DNA of 56,575 nucleotides from Tubiluchus corallicola (Eukaryota; Priapulida; Priapulimorpha; Priapulimorphida; Tubiluchidae): NCBI GenBank assembly GCA_030141605.1, contig JAQGDQ010001190.1, positions 1 to 56,575 of the forward strand, read 5' to 3'. Shown piece by piece: positions 1 to 10,779 of this stretch (position 1 is its first letter; each line of letters starts with the position of its first letter). The notes under the pieces were generated by a model. It saw only the letters and a program-made list of their open reading frames with translations, ran no database searches and was not told where the DNA came from. The position numbers and the translations under genes were made by a program.

Positions 1-539
1 CAGCAACAGTTGCAACAACAACAATAACAACCTTCAATGAATTTTCCATGTTTGATAACCTGCGAATTGCATTTCATGACAGTGATATTGGAAATTGCCA
101 CTTTTCACATGTCACCCATGGGATCAATCCGATCAAATGAGCGTTGCACATCTAATTTTCTCTTAGCTTAAATTTTAAAAAATCGGGTTCCCCAAGCTTA
201 TAGTTTGCCTCTGCAGTTTGAAGTTTCGTACTGTAGGTACTCCATTTTCTCATTTTGATCCCACTTTGTTTTTCAAGCTTCCCAAAATTTTCAAACCCCA
301 GGTGCATATCTACAACACACTTGAAAAATACTTGCAAAAAATTACTCGGGAAACATTAGAAGGTCGTGCAAATAGTTAATAACTAATTACAGGAGTGAGT
401 AATTCCTCCAGGCCATAACCTTGACTAGTAGTAGAGATCACAGATCGTCACACTGCCATCAATTCCATAACCGAGCTGTCCATTCTGTGACTTTAGAACC
501 TCGTTCACACAGTTTGCAGTTATTATGCGAAACATTAAG
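1..539 (+). repeat. Flank of the segmental-duplication block (copy 1, truncated by window start)
   Basis: This stretch matches 5425-5935 and 18950-19200 almost base for base: the same run from the CAACAA tail through 'ccttcaatgaattttcc' and 'cccatgggatcaat'. Its distal part (from about 400) also matches 7710-7845. In the other copies this segment lies just after a tRNA-derived SINE, which itself follows a secreted-peptide gene. The window therefore begins inside the downstream flank of a further unit whose gene should lie to the left. No gene is seen in it. Confidence 0.8.
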
Positions 540-857
540 AAAAACAACAACGGCAACAACAACAACAGCAGTAACAACAACAACAGCAGCAGTAACAACA
601 ACAGCAGCAACAGTAACAACAACAACAATAGCAGCAACAACATCAGTAACAACAGCAGCAACAGTAACAACAACAGCTGCAGCAACAGTAACAACAGCAG
701 CAGTAACAACAGTAACAGCAACAACAACAGCAGCAACAACAACAACATCAGCAACAGTAACAACAACAACAGCAGCAGCAACAGTGACAAACAACAACAG
801 CAGCAACAACAACAGTAATAGCAGCAGCAACAGTAACAAAAGCAACAACAACAACAG
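540..857 (+). repeat. CAA/CAG trinucleotide array
   Basis: Imperfect (CAA)n/(CAG)n tract interspersed with GTAACAA units. It is open in several frames on both strands (Thr/Ala, Asn/Ser or Leu homopolymers) only because the unit is three bases long. The same array recurs at 5945-6738 and 7845-8077 in the same flanking sequence, with different lengths. Confidence 0.9.
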
Positions 858-899
858 GTACGAGCCAGTGCAATCTTAATCTGTTGCTAGGTCTACCAT

Positions 900-1372
900 C
901 ATTTCAAAGAAACTAGTGAATTACTCACGGTATCCATTTTGCAAAAAATATATTATCATAACTCTCCTCAATACTTATGTACCATTTTAGAAAATTATCG
1001 TTCCATCACACATTACTCATTGCGTGATCTATACCTTTTAAAACCTGCTGCTCAGTTATATAAGTGTCTATTCTAAAGAGCAATTAGGCTGTGGAATAAG
1101 CTTTGTATTGAAGTAAAACAAACGTGTAATGGTAAGACTGTTTTTAAACGCCTTGTTTCTAAGAGTAGGAACACCCTATAATAAATATCATAGAAAGAAA
1201 ACAAGAAATGTCAACAAAAAGATTTATTTTGATATTTACACAGTTGAATTCTGATTTCTTTACACGCAGCGTAACGGATAGCCTAATATGTTCTTGTAAT
1301 AGATCCGTTGAAAATTATGTATATTACTTTTTTGAATGACTTTCAACTAAAAACATATGGGAAGCCCAGCAG
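900..1372 (+). pseudogene. Non-LTR retrotransposon ORF2 C-terminus, degenerate copy 1
   Basis: Reading across stops gives a conserved LINE C-terminal segment: 'HYSLRDLYLLKPA', then 'AIRLWNKL' (the usual IRLWNSLP-type motif after the reverse transcriptase), then around 1209-1340 a cysteine-bearing segment 'CSCNRSVENY' that normally leads into a YFFEC motif. The copy breaks off at about 1340 and carries several stops. Better copies lie at 6870-7304 and 8185-8697. The family assignment (non-LTR retrotransposon) is from motif recognition; the clade is not determined. Confidence 0.65.
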
Positions 1373-1679
1373 GTAGGTAATTGAGCAGCACTGACAAAGG
1401 ATAAACATGACTCAGTTCAATAATACATAATTTTAAATGTAGGTGGCAGCACATATTAAATTATCACTATTTTCAAAGATGAAACACATGTAGCACTAAG
1501 ACAAGAAAAAATACAAATATTTGGCAAACAGAATAACAAGAATCAGCATCTCAATTCACACATTACGCTTTGCCACATCAGTGCTACGCTCACGCCTTTT
1601 ACCTGCCTTATACTACTGCCACCCGGTGCTTGAAATTCAGGAAAAATGCTCACACTAGCGCAGTCGACAGGATGTACCT

Positions 1680-1830
1680 AAAATGTTCTAGTTGCACTTT
1701 AAGAGCTATTCTTTAATGAATTAAAAATACCATCAGGTCTATCTCAAATGTTGTAGATGCACTTTAAGAGCTATTCCTTAATGAAGTTAAAAGTACCATC
1801 GGGTCTATCCCAAATGTTGTAGATGCATTA
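1680..1830 (+). repeat. Short direct repeat, about 65 bp, 2.3 copies
   Basis: 'gcactttaagagctattc' occurs at 1694 and 1759, and the following 'accatc.ggtctat.' segment is repeated; a third partial unit ends near 1830. The rest of 1373-1932 shows no gene or other recognisable element. Confidence 0.7.
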
Positions 1831-1932
1831 TGGATCTGGAAGCCACATGGATGGTTCAATAAGCTTTTAAAGAGCTCTTAGGATTATTATTATGCTGGTA
1901 TATTATTATATTATATGCTGGTTTCTCTCTGG

Positions 1933-1940
1933 TATTTAAG
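1933..1940 (+). promoter_or_regulatory. TATA-like box of secreted-peptide gene A
   Basis: TATTTAAG lies 78 bp upstream of the ATG at 2011. In paralogue B the same octamer lies exactly 78 bp upstream of its ATG (12658 to 12736), and the interval between them is highly conserved. Conserved sequence and spacing support a core promoter; the transcription start is inferred to be about 30 bp downstream. Confidence 0.6.
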
Positions 1941-2010
1941 AGCCAGTCAGCAGGTGGATCAAACACATATGTTTCAGACTTTGTGTGACGATCTCTCTAT
2001 AAGAACAAAA

Positions 2011-2244
2011 ATGAACAGTAAGACGTTGATTGTTTGTTTGCTTGTCGCCACGTTGTTAAACAACTGTGTGGATGTGGTAAATGGTAAGTGGATTTTTCAA
2101 ATTTTATACGTTTTCACTTATGCCCTGTTAAATGCTTTATTGTGCTCATAGCAAATGTCTAATTGCAGATATCAGAAAAAATCAGTACTTTAAAAACAGT
2201 GAATTTAAAATTTTGAGGTCTTTCTCTCTCTCTCTCTCTATCTA

Positions 2245-2292
<48 letters not shown>

Positions 2293-4413
2293 CTCTATCT
2301 TTCTCCCTCTTTTAGGCAAATAAAACTTCAAGTGCGAGTATTGAACCTGATGATCACCTTAACGATTTGGTAGCTACGTATGCACTGTGATTATGCACTC
2401 CAAGTTTAGGTCAACACAGCTTTAACTGGCTAATCACATGACCACTCAGTCATTTACTTTGCCTTTCGTGTTGAGGAGAAACATATCACTTCAAAAGTGT
2501 AATAGAATTAAAAAACTTAATTAAATCACAATGTAATACCAGCAGTGCTTTGATTTTTCGAAACAAAAGTGTCCACATCTGTTAACACTAATAATGTTAA
2601 ATGCAGTCAAAACGATTGTCCTGTTAATTCACGCCAGCCAATATGGCTGACAAATTTGACTTTATTACTGTCTGTTATGGTTCACTGATCTCTCAGCACC
2701 CACTGTTTCAGTGTCCATAAACTCAATATCCACTGCATTGGTGTCCATAAACTCAGTACCCACTGCCTCAGTATCCACTGCCTCGGTGTCCATAAACTCA
2801 GTATCCACTGCCTTGGTGTCCACAAACTCAGCAAACATTGCCTTGGTGTCCACAAACTCAGCACCCACTGCTTCGGTGCTCACAAACTCAGCACCCACTG
2901 CTTTGCACCTTCTGCTTTGGTGTTTAAATGAAGGGTAGTAGAAGTTGGGTAATTTTAGGTACAGCACCTAATGATCAGGCAAAATCTCATTTGAACGAAT
3001 AAGGCTAAACGTAAATTATGCAGCCATTATAAATTAGTGCCAACAAATAATCGGTTAAAGCAAAATATTGCTGTAATAATTATATGTTTTGTATAATAAA
3101 GGTTCCGATGGATCTTACAAAGTTATCCTGCCAGACGGCTCAGCGATCTATGGTATCATATCTGAATCGTATGCAGTAGGTAAGCACAACTTATTATAAT
3201 TCCGTTTATCTGAAAGTATGAACACACAGCAGAAATGTTGCCATTGTTAAAAACATACTGCTAATTTGTTTGGGTGTTTGCCTTTCTGTTTAGACACATG
3301 TTGCCTGTTGTGTTTTAGCACCTGTTGCCTTGGTGCCCACTAACTCAGCATCATCTGCCTCGGTGCCCGGAAACTCAGCATCCTCTGCCTTGGTGTAAAG
3401 AAACTCAGCATCCTCTGCCTTGGTGCAAACTAACTCAGCATCCTCTGCCTTGGCGTCCACTAACTCAGCAAACTCTGCCTTGGTGCCCACTAACTCAGCA
3501 TCCTCTGCCTTGATGCCCACAAACTCAGCATCTTCTGACTTGGTACCCACTAACTCAGCATCCTCTGCCTTGCTGCCTACTAACTCAGCATCCTCTGCCT
3601 CGATGCCCACAAACTCAGCATCCTCTGCCTTGGTGCCCACAAACTCAGCATCTTCTGACTTGGTACCCACTAACTCAGCATCCTCTGCCTTGCTGCCTAC
3701 TAACTCAGCATCCTCTGCCTCGATGCCCACAAACTCAGCATCCCCAGCTTTGGTGCCCACTAACTCAGCATCCTCTGCTTTGGTGCCCACTAACTCAGCA
3801 TCCTCTGCTTTGGTACCCACTAACTCAGCATCCTCTGCCTTGGCGTCCACAAACTCAGCATCCTCTGCCTCAGTGCCCACAAACTCAGCATCCTCTGCCT
3901 TGGTGCCCACAAACTCAGCATCCTCTGCCTCCAGGCCCACAAACTCAGCATCCTCTGCCTGAGTGTCCACAAACTCAGCATCCCCAGCTTTGGTGCCCAC
4001 TAACTCAGCATCATCTGCTTTGGTGCCCACTAACTCAGCATCCTCTGCTTTGGTACCCACTAACTCAGCATCCTCTGCCTTGGTGTCCACTGACTCAGCA
4101 TCCTCTGCCTTGGTGTCCACTGACTCAGCATCCTCTGCCTTGGTGTCCACTAACTCAGCATCCTCTCCCTTGGCGTCCACTAACTCAGCATCTTCTGCCT
4201 CCGTGCCCATTAACTCAGCATCCTCTGCCTTGGTGTCCACTAACTCAGCGCCCTCTGCCTCCATGCCCCAAACACAACACCTAGAGAACTACAAACGTCA
4301 GTGCATCTCATGTTAAGTAAATTCTTGGTTTTGCAGCTGAAAACGGCGGATATGTTCCCGAACTTTTTAACAAAGGTGGAGCAACTAAAAGAAGACGTAG
4401 GTGGGCCATCTAG
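2011..4413 (+). CDS. Small secreted peptide precursor A, three exons
   Basis: Exons 2011-2083, 3102-3179 and 4337-4413, joined through phase-1 introns (donors G|gtaagt and G|gtaagc; acceptors ataaag and ttttgcag), give a 75-residue protein. It starts with a clear signal peptide ([16 protein letters not shown]). The secreted part is glycine-, tyrosine- and serine-rich (SDGSYKVILPDG, then ENGGYVPELFNKGG) and ends in a polybasic stretch, KRRRRWAI, a plausible proprotein-convertase site or cationic tail. Paralogue B shares the signal peptide, exon phases and C-terminal AT-x-RRR, but the middle is strongly diverged. The function is unknown; a host-defence, signalling or venom-like secreted peptide is possible. 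The gene model rests on cross-paralogue conservation of every splice site and frame. No family is recognised. Confidence 0.72.
2221..2283 (+). repeat. CT microsatellite in intron 1 of gene A
   Basis: (CT)n with occasional TATCT interruptions. The matching place in gene B intron 1 carries a much longer CT tract (12958-13200) plus a retrotransposon insertion. Confidence 0.9.
2697..2938 (+). repeat. 30-bp minisatellite in gene A intron 1; candidate alternative terminal exon
   Basis: About seven imperfect units of a 30-bp motif (ACTCAGxxxCCACTGCCTTGGTGTCCACA-like) follow the acceptor-like 'gatctctcag'. If exon 1 (phase 1) were spliced to 2697, the frame stays open for 79 codons (T/S-N-S-A-x-x-A-L-V-S decapeptides, then ALHLLLWCLNEG) to TAG at 2936. 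Gene B has the same arrangement at 16250-16509. Because the unit is a multiple of three, openness alone is weak evidence; the conserved acceptor and phase are what make it notable. Confidence 0.55.
3319..4262 (+). repeat. 30-bp minisatellite in gene A intron 2 (about 31 units)
   Basis: Near-perfect 30-bp tandem units (TGCCTTGGTGCCCACTAACT plus CAGCATCCTC). It begins right after an acceptor-like 'tgttgtgttttag' that is conserved in gene B. In the phase-1 frame it reads [10 protein letters not shown] repeats but meets TAA at 3396 and TGA at 3960. The opposite strand is also open throughout, as expected of a 30-bp unit. Confidence 0.9.
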
Positions 4414-4645
4414 CGGCATTTTGGTTCATTATTTCTTCAATACACTTAACTTGACCACTGAGAATGGTGTTAACCAAACTCTTGCAGATCAAGCAGCACT
4501 ATTATATATAAACAGACCAAGTAATGTATAATTTGCTTTTAGATATCCGTAAAAATACAATCTTTTTAAAAGCTAACTAAAAAATTCTTACTTAGAACAG
4601 TATCAGAGTCGAATGTATATGTAGCCAGATATGCCAATTTGTAAT

Positions 4646-4651
4646 AATAAA
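4646..4651 (+). terminator. Poly(A) signal of gene A
   Basis: AATAAA 233 bp past the stop codon, inside a stretch conserved with gene B (AATAAA at 17982). The region between stop and signal is well conserved between the copies and is probably 3' UTR. Confidence 0.55.
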
Positions 4652-4739
4652 TCATTTTGATTTGGTCGTTTTAATTACCTTTGTTCTTCTGTGTTTAAAA
4701 GTCGATTGTCTCTTTAATTTTTATTCATTTTACTGCTTG

Positions 4740-5005
4740 CGGGTACGTCTGCGCACGTGTGTGTGTGTGTGTGTGTGAACGTATGTGTGTGTGTGTGTGT
4801 GTGCGTGTGTATGTGCATGCATATGTGTGTGTGTGTGCATGTGTGTGCATGTGTGTACGTGCATGTGTGTGCATGCATGTGGGCATGTGTGTTGCCATGC
4901 ATGCGTGTGTATGTGCATGCATATGTGTGTGTGTGTGCGTGTGTGCATGTGTGCACGTGCATGTGTGTACGTGCATGCATGTGTGTGTGGAAGACACACA
5001 TGCAT
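4740..5005 (+). repeat. GT-rich microsatellite with GCAT interruptions
   Basis: (GT)n/(TGCA)n tract, alternating purine-pyrimidine along most of its length and so prone to Z-DNA. It lies about 90 bp past the poly(A) signal; gene B has the counterpart at 18072-18330. Confidence 0.92.
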
Positions 5006-5027
5006 GTGTATGTGTTCTTCAATTAAT

Positions 5028-5390
5028 TAGCCGTTCATCAAATTGTTATAGGCATGTATGCTCTATATTGTTTACGGGAAAGCACAGGTCCTGGGTTCAA
5101 ATGTTGATTGACGCACAATTTTTCATCACCAACTCTAATTCACCCGCACCACACTACTAGCGCACCAGTACACCTCACAAAACCATCCACGCCACACTAT
5201 CCAAACCATGCCACCATTCCTCCCACACCATCCAAACCATGCCACCATTCCACCCACACCATCCAAACCATGCCACCACACCATCCAAACCATGCCACCA
5301 TTCTACCCACACCGCACCACACCAACATCACCAACACTACATGAGCCGCACCACACTATACTGTACAGCATCACATTAAATCAATGGTGA
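5028..5390 (+). mobile_element. tRNA-derived SINE, copy 1
   Basis: A tRNA-like head starts at TAGCCGTTCATC (A-box-like) and contains a B-box-like GGTTCAAAT at 5094, followed by a CCACAC/CCATCC-rich body and a tail ending 'cattaaatcaatgg'. The copy at 18370 keeps the tRNA-like head better. The same element at 7305 interrupts the LINE ORF, which shows it is mobile. The CCACCATTCC-type body is locally duplicated here. Confidence 0.65.
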
Positions 5391-5394
5391 TGAC

Positions 5395-5943
5395 AATGGC
5401 GACTACGATGGCAGCAGGAACAGCGACAACAACCTTCAATGAATTTTCCATGTTTGATAACCTGCGAATTGCATTTCATGAGAGCAAAATTTGAAATTGC
5501 CACTTTTCACATGTCACCCATGGGATCAATCCGATCAAATGAGCGTTGCACATCTAATTTTCTCTTAGCTTAAACTTTAAAAAATCGGGTTCCCCATGCT
5601 TATAGTTTGTCTTAAAAACATATGTAGGTACTCCATTTTCTCATTTTGATCCCACTTTGTTTTTTCAAGCTTCAAAAAAATTTTCAAGCCCCAGGTGCAT
5701 ATCTACAATACACTTGAAAAATACAAAAAATTGGACCTATCGTGAAACGTTACAAGGTTGTGCAAATAGTTAATAACTAATTACAAGAGTGAGTAATTCC
5801 TCCAGGCCATAACCTTGACTAGTAGTAGAGATCACAGATCGTCACACTGCCATCAATTCCATAACCGAGCTGTCCATTCTGTGACTTTAGAACCTCGTCT
5901 ACACACTTTGCAGTTATTATGCGAAACATTAGTAAGAAAAACA
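5395..5943 (+). repeat. Segmental-duplication flank, copy 2
   Basis: Starts at 'tgatgacaatggcgactacgatgg' and continues with the same sequence as 1-539, with small deletions. No gene is seen. Confidence 0.8.
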
Positions 5944-6738
5944 CGGCAACACCAACAACAACAACAGCAGCAACAGTAACAACAACAGCAGCAACAACAA
6001 CAACAGCAGCAGTAACAACAACAACAGCAGCAACAACAACAACAGCAGCAACAACATCAGTAACAACAGCAGCAACAGCAGTAGAAACAACAGCAGCAGC
6101 AGCAACAGTAACAACAACAACAATAGCCGCAGCAACAGTAACAACAACAACAACAATAGCAACAGCAACAACAACAACAAGAACAGCAACAGTCAACAAC
6201 AACAACAACAGCAACAGTAACAACAACAGCAACAACAACAACAGCAGCAGCAACAGTAAGAACAGCAACAATAGCTGCAGCAACAGTAACAACAATAGCA
6301 GCAGCAACAGTAACAACAACAACAGCAGCAGTAACAACAGTAACAACAACAACAACAACAACAGTAACAACAACAACAGCGGCAACAGAAACAACAACAA
6401 CAGCAGCAACAACAACAGTAACAACAACAACAGCAACAACAACAACAGCATCAGTAACAACAGCAGCAACAGCAGTAAAAGCAACAACAGCAGCAGCAAC
6501 AGTAACAACAACAACAATAGCCGCAACAACAGTAACAACAACAGCAACAATAGCAGCAGCAGCAGTAACAACAACAACAACAGCAACAACAACAACAACA
6601 GCAACAGTAACAACAACAACAGCAGCAACAACAACAGTAACAGCAACAACAACAACAGCAGCAACAACCGCAGCAGCAACAGTAACAACAACAACAGCAA
6701 TAGCAGCAGCAACAGTAACAAAAGCAATAACAACAACA
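5944..6738 (+). repeat. CAA/CAG trinucleotide array, longest copy
   Basis: About 800 bp of (CAA)n/(CAG)n with scattered GTAACAA. The copy at 540-857 is about 320 bp and that at 7845-8077 about 230 bp. The uninterrupted Leu, Val and Asn/Ser frames are artefacts of the triplet unit. Confidence 0.92.
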
Positions 6739-6739
6739 G

Positions 6740-7304
6740 GTACGAGCCAGCGCAATCTTAATCTGTTGCTAGGTCTACCATCATTTCAAAGAAAGTAGTG
6801 AATTACTCACGGTATCCATTTTGCAAAAAATATATTATCATAACTCTCCTCAATACTTATGTACCATTTTAGAAAGTTATCGTTCTATCACACATTACTC
6901 ATTGCGTGATCTGTACCTTTTAAAACCTGCTGCTCAGTTATATAAGTGTCTATTCTAAAGAGTAATTAGGCTGTGGAATAAAATTTGTATTGAATTAAAA
7001 CAAACGTGTATTAGTAATACTGTTTTTAAACGCCTTGTTTCTAAGAGTAGGAACATCCTATAATAAATATCATAGAAAGAAAACATGAAATGTCAACAAA
7101 AAGATTTATTTTGATATTTACACAGTTGAATTCTGGTTTCTTTGCTCACAGCCTAACGGATAGCCTAATATGTTCTTGTAATAGATCCGTTGAAAATTAT
7201 GTATATTACTTTTTTGAATGTACACGTTATGCAAATGAACAGAATATTTTCCTAAATGAATTACTTCGTAACAATTTCGTTAGTCACGAGCAAATTTTAA
7301 ATTT
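6740..7304 (+). pseudogene. Non-LTR retrotransposon ORF2 C-terminus, copy 2
   Basis: Same segment as 900-1372, but with the terminal part intact. From 7090 the frame reads 'STKRFILIFTQLNS', then a zinc-ligand-like 'CSCNRSVENY' and 'YYFFECTRYANE', then 'LNELLRNNFVSHEQILN'. This CxC...H/F-F-E-C arrangement is the usual C-terminal end of many non-LTR elements. It is cut at 7305 by a SINE. Confidence 0.7.
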
Positions 7305-7605
7305 TAGCCGTTCATCAAATTGTTATAAGCATGTATGCTCTATATTGTTTACGGGAAAGCACAGGTCCTGGGTTCAAATGTTGATTGACGCACAATTTTT
7401 CATCACCAACTCTAATTCACCCGCACTACACTACTAGCGCACCAGTACACCACACAAAACCATCCGCACCACAACCACTGCACCATACCAACACCATGCC
7501 GCATACACCATTCTACCCACACCATGGCACACTGACACCACCAACACTACATCACCCGCACCACACTATACTGTACAGCATCACATTAAATCAATGGGGA
7601 TGGCA
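7305..7605 (+). mobile_element. tRNA-derived SINE, copy 2, inserted in the LINE remnant
   Basis: The junction is clean: the LINE frame runs '...caaattttaaatttt' and switches at 7305 to the SINE head TAGCCGTTCATC, while the uninterrupted copy at 8636 continues into 'agtcatgaatctg'. The B-box-like GGTTCAAAT is at 7371. Confidence 0.7.
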
Positions 7606-7922
7606 ATGGCGACTACGATGGCAGCAGGAACAACAATGGTTGCGACAACAGCAACAACAACAATAAATAGTTAATAACTAATGTGAGTAAGTAATAACAA
7701 GAGTGAGTAATTCCTCCAGGCCATAACCTTGACTAGTAGTAGAGATCACAGATCGTCACACTGCCATCAATTCCATAACCGAGCTGTCCATTCTGTGACT
7801 GTAGAACCTCGTCCACACAGTTTGCAGTTATTATGCGAAACATTAGTAACAGCAACAACAACAACAGCAGCAGTAACAGTAACAACAACAACAACAGCAG
7901 CAACAGTAACAGCAACAGCAGT

Positions 7923-7956
<34 letters not shown>

Positions 7957-8100
7957 GTAACAACAACAACAGCAGCAACAACAGCAGTAGTAACAACAAC
8001 AGCAGCAGCAACAGTAACAGCAACAACAACAACAGCAATAGCAGCAGCAACAGTAACAAAAGCAATAACAACAACAGGTACGAGCCAGCACAATCTTAAT
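7606..8100 (+). repeat. Segmental-duplication flank with CAA/CAG array, copy 3
   Basis: A shortened version of the 5395-6738 block: the central 300 bp of the flank is missing and the array (7845-8077) is short. No gene. Confidence 0.8.
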
Positions 8101-8697
8101 CTGTTGCTAGGTCTACCATCATTTCAAACAAAGAAGTGAATTACTCACGGTATCCATTTTGCAAAAAATATATTATCATAACTCTGAGTATCATTATCAT
8201 GTACCATTTTAGAAAATTACTCGCTGCGTGATCTTTTTAAAACTACCTTTTAAAACTTGCTGCTCAATTATATAACAGTCTTTTCTAAAAGGCAATTAGG
8301 CTGTGGAATAAGCTTTGTATTGAAGTAAAACAAACGTGTATTAGTAAAACTGTTTTTAAATGCCTTGTTTCTAAGAGTAGGAACATCCTATAATAAATAT
8401 CACAGAAAGAAAACATGAAATGTCAACAAAAAGATTTATTTTGAAATTTACACAGTTGAATTCTGATTTCTTTACACGCAGCGTAACGGATAGCCTAATG
8501 TGTTCTTGTAATAGATCCGTTGAAAATTATGTATATTACTTTTTTGAATGTACACGTTATGCAAATGAACACAGTATTTTCCTAAATGAATTACTTCGTA
8601 ACAATTTCGTTAGTCACGAGCAAATTTTAAATTTTAGTCATGAATCTGTTTTTAACTCAATGATGAATTTTTTGAACTCTCACAATAATGATGTTCT
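8101..8697 (+). pseudogene. Non-LTR retrotransposon ORF2 C-terminus, most complete 3' end
   Basis: From 8420 the frame reads 93 residues with the CSCNRSVENY and YFFECTRYANEH zinc-type motif and ends naturally at 'NSHNNDVL' with a stop at 8699. Upstream the 'AIRLWNKL' motif can be read around 8290 in another frame, so the ORF carries frameshifts. A TIR transposon starts immediately after the stop. Confidence 0.7.
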
Positions 8698-8700
8698 ATA

Positions 8701-9588
8701 GGGTTTTACACGTCAAATGTAGACGCAGGAAATTTCAAATGTGACTTAGGTAAGTCAAATGTAGACATAGGAATTTCGAATGTGTTTTGGTAACTCAAAT
8801 GTGACTTTGGTAAGTCAAATGTAGATACGGTACTTTGAATAAATCGGTAATTAACTCATTTAAGTGCAAATTACAAAAAGATAAAACCAAATTAAAATTA
8901 TATTTTATGGTCATGATGCTATCGGCAGCATCAACTTTTATTATATTTAATTAATTTGCAACTATTTGTATGGACGTTAATATATTTTTCAAATGTAAAG
9001 AAAATGTTTACTTGATAAGAACACTTAAAAGTGTTGTACATAAATAAGTTAACAATTATACATTTATTAATATATGCACCAATTCTACATTTTATTTGTC
9101 AACGTTTTACAAAAAATGTCGGCAGAAAAGAATAAATCGGTTTCCACTTCCCAATGAACAGTGAATCACTAATTAGTTTTTTAAGTAATGCATTAGCACT
9201 GCATTAATGAATTAGTTTCTCTCAAGAAACGTTGTTTATTTAAGAATGTATTGTTTTCTCTAACAGTTCCAATGGTATGTAAAGTTTGCAGAACATTAGT
9301 GAACCTATAACGTTGTTATTTTAACTTAAGAGCAATTATTAAATTAAAATTAAAGAAGATTAAGTTTAACATCCTTAAACTTTACCACATATCCACATTT
9401 GAGATACCAATGTCACATTTGACTTGACATGTGTCTACATTTGACTTACCAAAAACACTCAAGATTTGTTGAAAACCATTGTTAACACATTTGAACTACC
9501 TAAGTCTACATTTGAGTTACCAAGACACATTTGAATTACCTAAATCTACATTTGAGCTAACGCAGGCCTACATTTGACATGTAAAACC
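8701..9588. mobile_element. Non-autonomous DNA transposon with terminal inverted repeats and TATA target duplication
   Basis: The left end GGGTTTTACACGTCAAATG and the right end (read inverted) GGTTTTACATGTCAAATG match, and both are flanked by TATA (8697-8700, 9589-9592), consistent with a 4-bp target duplication. Just inside each end is a cluster of three to five direct copies of a motif like AACTCAAATGTAGAC-TTAGG, oriented inward on both sides. The interior is AT-rich without a gene. The superfamily is not assigned. Confidence 0.72.
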
Positions 9589-9792
9589 TATATTTACAAT
9601 AGTTCACGATTTTATAAAACCTACCAAAAGGTTCATGTAAGAATAAATATTGAGTAAGAATAGACAAATAAGAATATTGCTAAATAAGAACAACATTGTT
9701 CTTGCAGATTAGAATTTGCACTTTTTTGACGTGAATTCATTTATTGTTTAATTTAGATGATCTACTGCATTGTTTAATGCCCAGATGATATA

Positions 9793-10438
9793 TGTGTGCT
9801 TGCACAGCAAAATCGTCTATTAGTCGGCATTAAACTTTTCTACTTATTCGCACATCCTGAATCTCCATTTCACGAAGATCACTTTGATACCAAGTTCATC
9901 ACTCTATGTTATTTCTAAGCGGAGATAATCCACATTGAAGTTGAGGTGCAGGCTGCACACTGAAAAACATAATCTTGAGAAAATCACTGTTAAAGTCAGC
10001 CATTGTTTTTTGTCGCGTTTCTACAAAACACTTAGCAACCGCGCAAATGTTGGTTGCTATGGAGTTTGCAAGAGCACATTGAAGTTGTTTAAATCCAGTA
10101 GATGACTGTTCTTGACGAAGATCTGGGCTTGGTAACGGAAAAAACGCGAAGCAAAATGACTAGAAGTTTGAAAATACGAGTTTTTTGCAATTGCAGTACT
10201 AGTTTCTAGGCAGAGAAATGGGCACGGGGTTATAAAATTAATTTTTTTTTTGTATTTTTTGGACATTTTCTTGATAATTTGATGCTAAAATATAAAAGTC
10301 CAATATATTTAGCATTTGTCTATATATATATATATACATAAACTACTTTTGAGCAAATTTTGGTGCATTCTGCTTTGAAGCAACATAACGTAGTTTTAAC
10401 TATGCCGACTATGGACGGTTTTGGTTTGCAAGCACACA
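9793..10438. mobile_element. TIR element (MITE-like), copy 1
   Basis: The left end TGTGTGCTTGCACAGCAAAA and the right end (inverted) TGTGTGCTTGCAAACCAAAA are imperfect inverted repeats of about 45 bp. Two more copies occur: 27698-28330 in inverted orientation and a truncated one at 54305-54674. No transposase is seen inside. Confidence 0.72.
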
Positions 10439-10779
10439 TATTATGCCAAACTGATATATGTACGGCTAATTTATGTTATTTTGCTTGAAAATCTTATTCA
10501 TGTTATTCTAGCACTGATGTTTTAATGCACTGACTAACCTACATCTGCACTGTGGAAAGACTTGAATCAGGCACTACTGTTTTTTAATCCACTTTAAATA
10601 AATAAAGATTATATATTGTTAACACATCACATATATATATGATGAAGAGATGCGTTCCAATGATGTACAGAACTCATCTCTGCTGCCGTCATACTTCATA
10701 CCTCTAATTTATAAGTCTTGAAAAAAAAACGGACAGAACGGCGACTTTTAGAAATTTTTCGTTTGTTGTTCCACTCAGA

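Noticed and set aside
3290-4264. Minus-strand 324-residue frame of [10 protein letters not shown] repeats
   Set aside because: Opposite strand of a 30-bp intronic satellite inside gene A; the open frame follows from the unit being a multiple of three and there are no gene signals.
425-8100. Long frames of poly-Leu, poly-Val/Ala, Asn/Ser and Thr/Ala over the CAA/CAG arrays
   Set aside because: All are produced by the triplet unit on both strands; no signal, splice site or non-repeat domain is attached.
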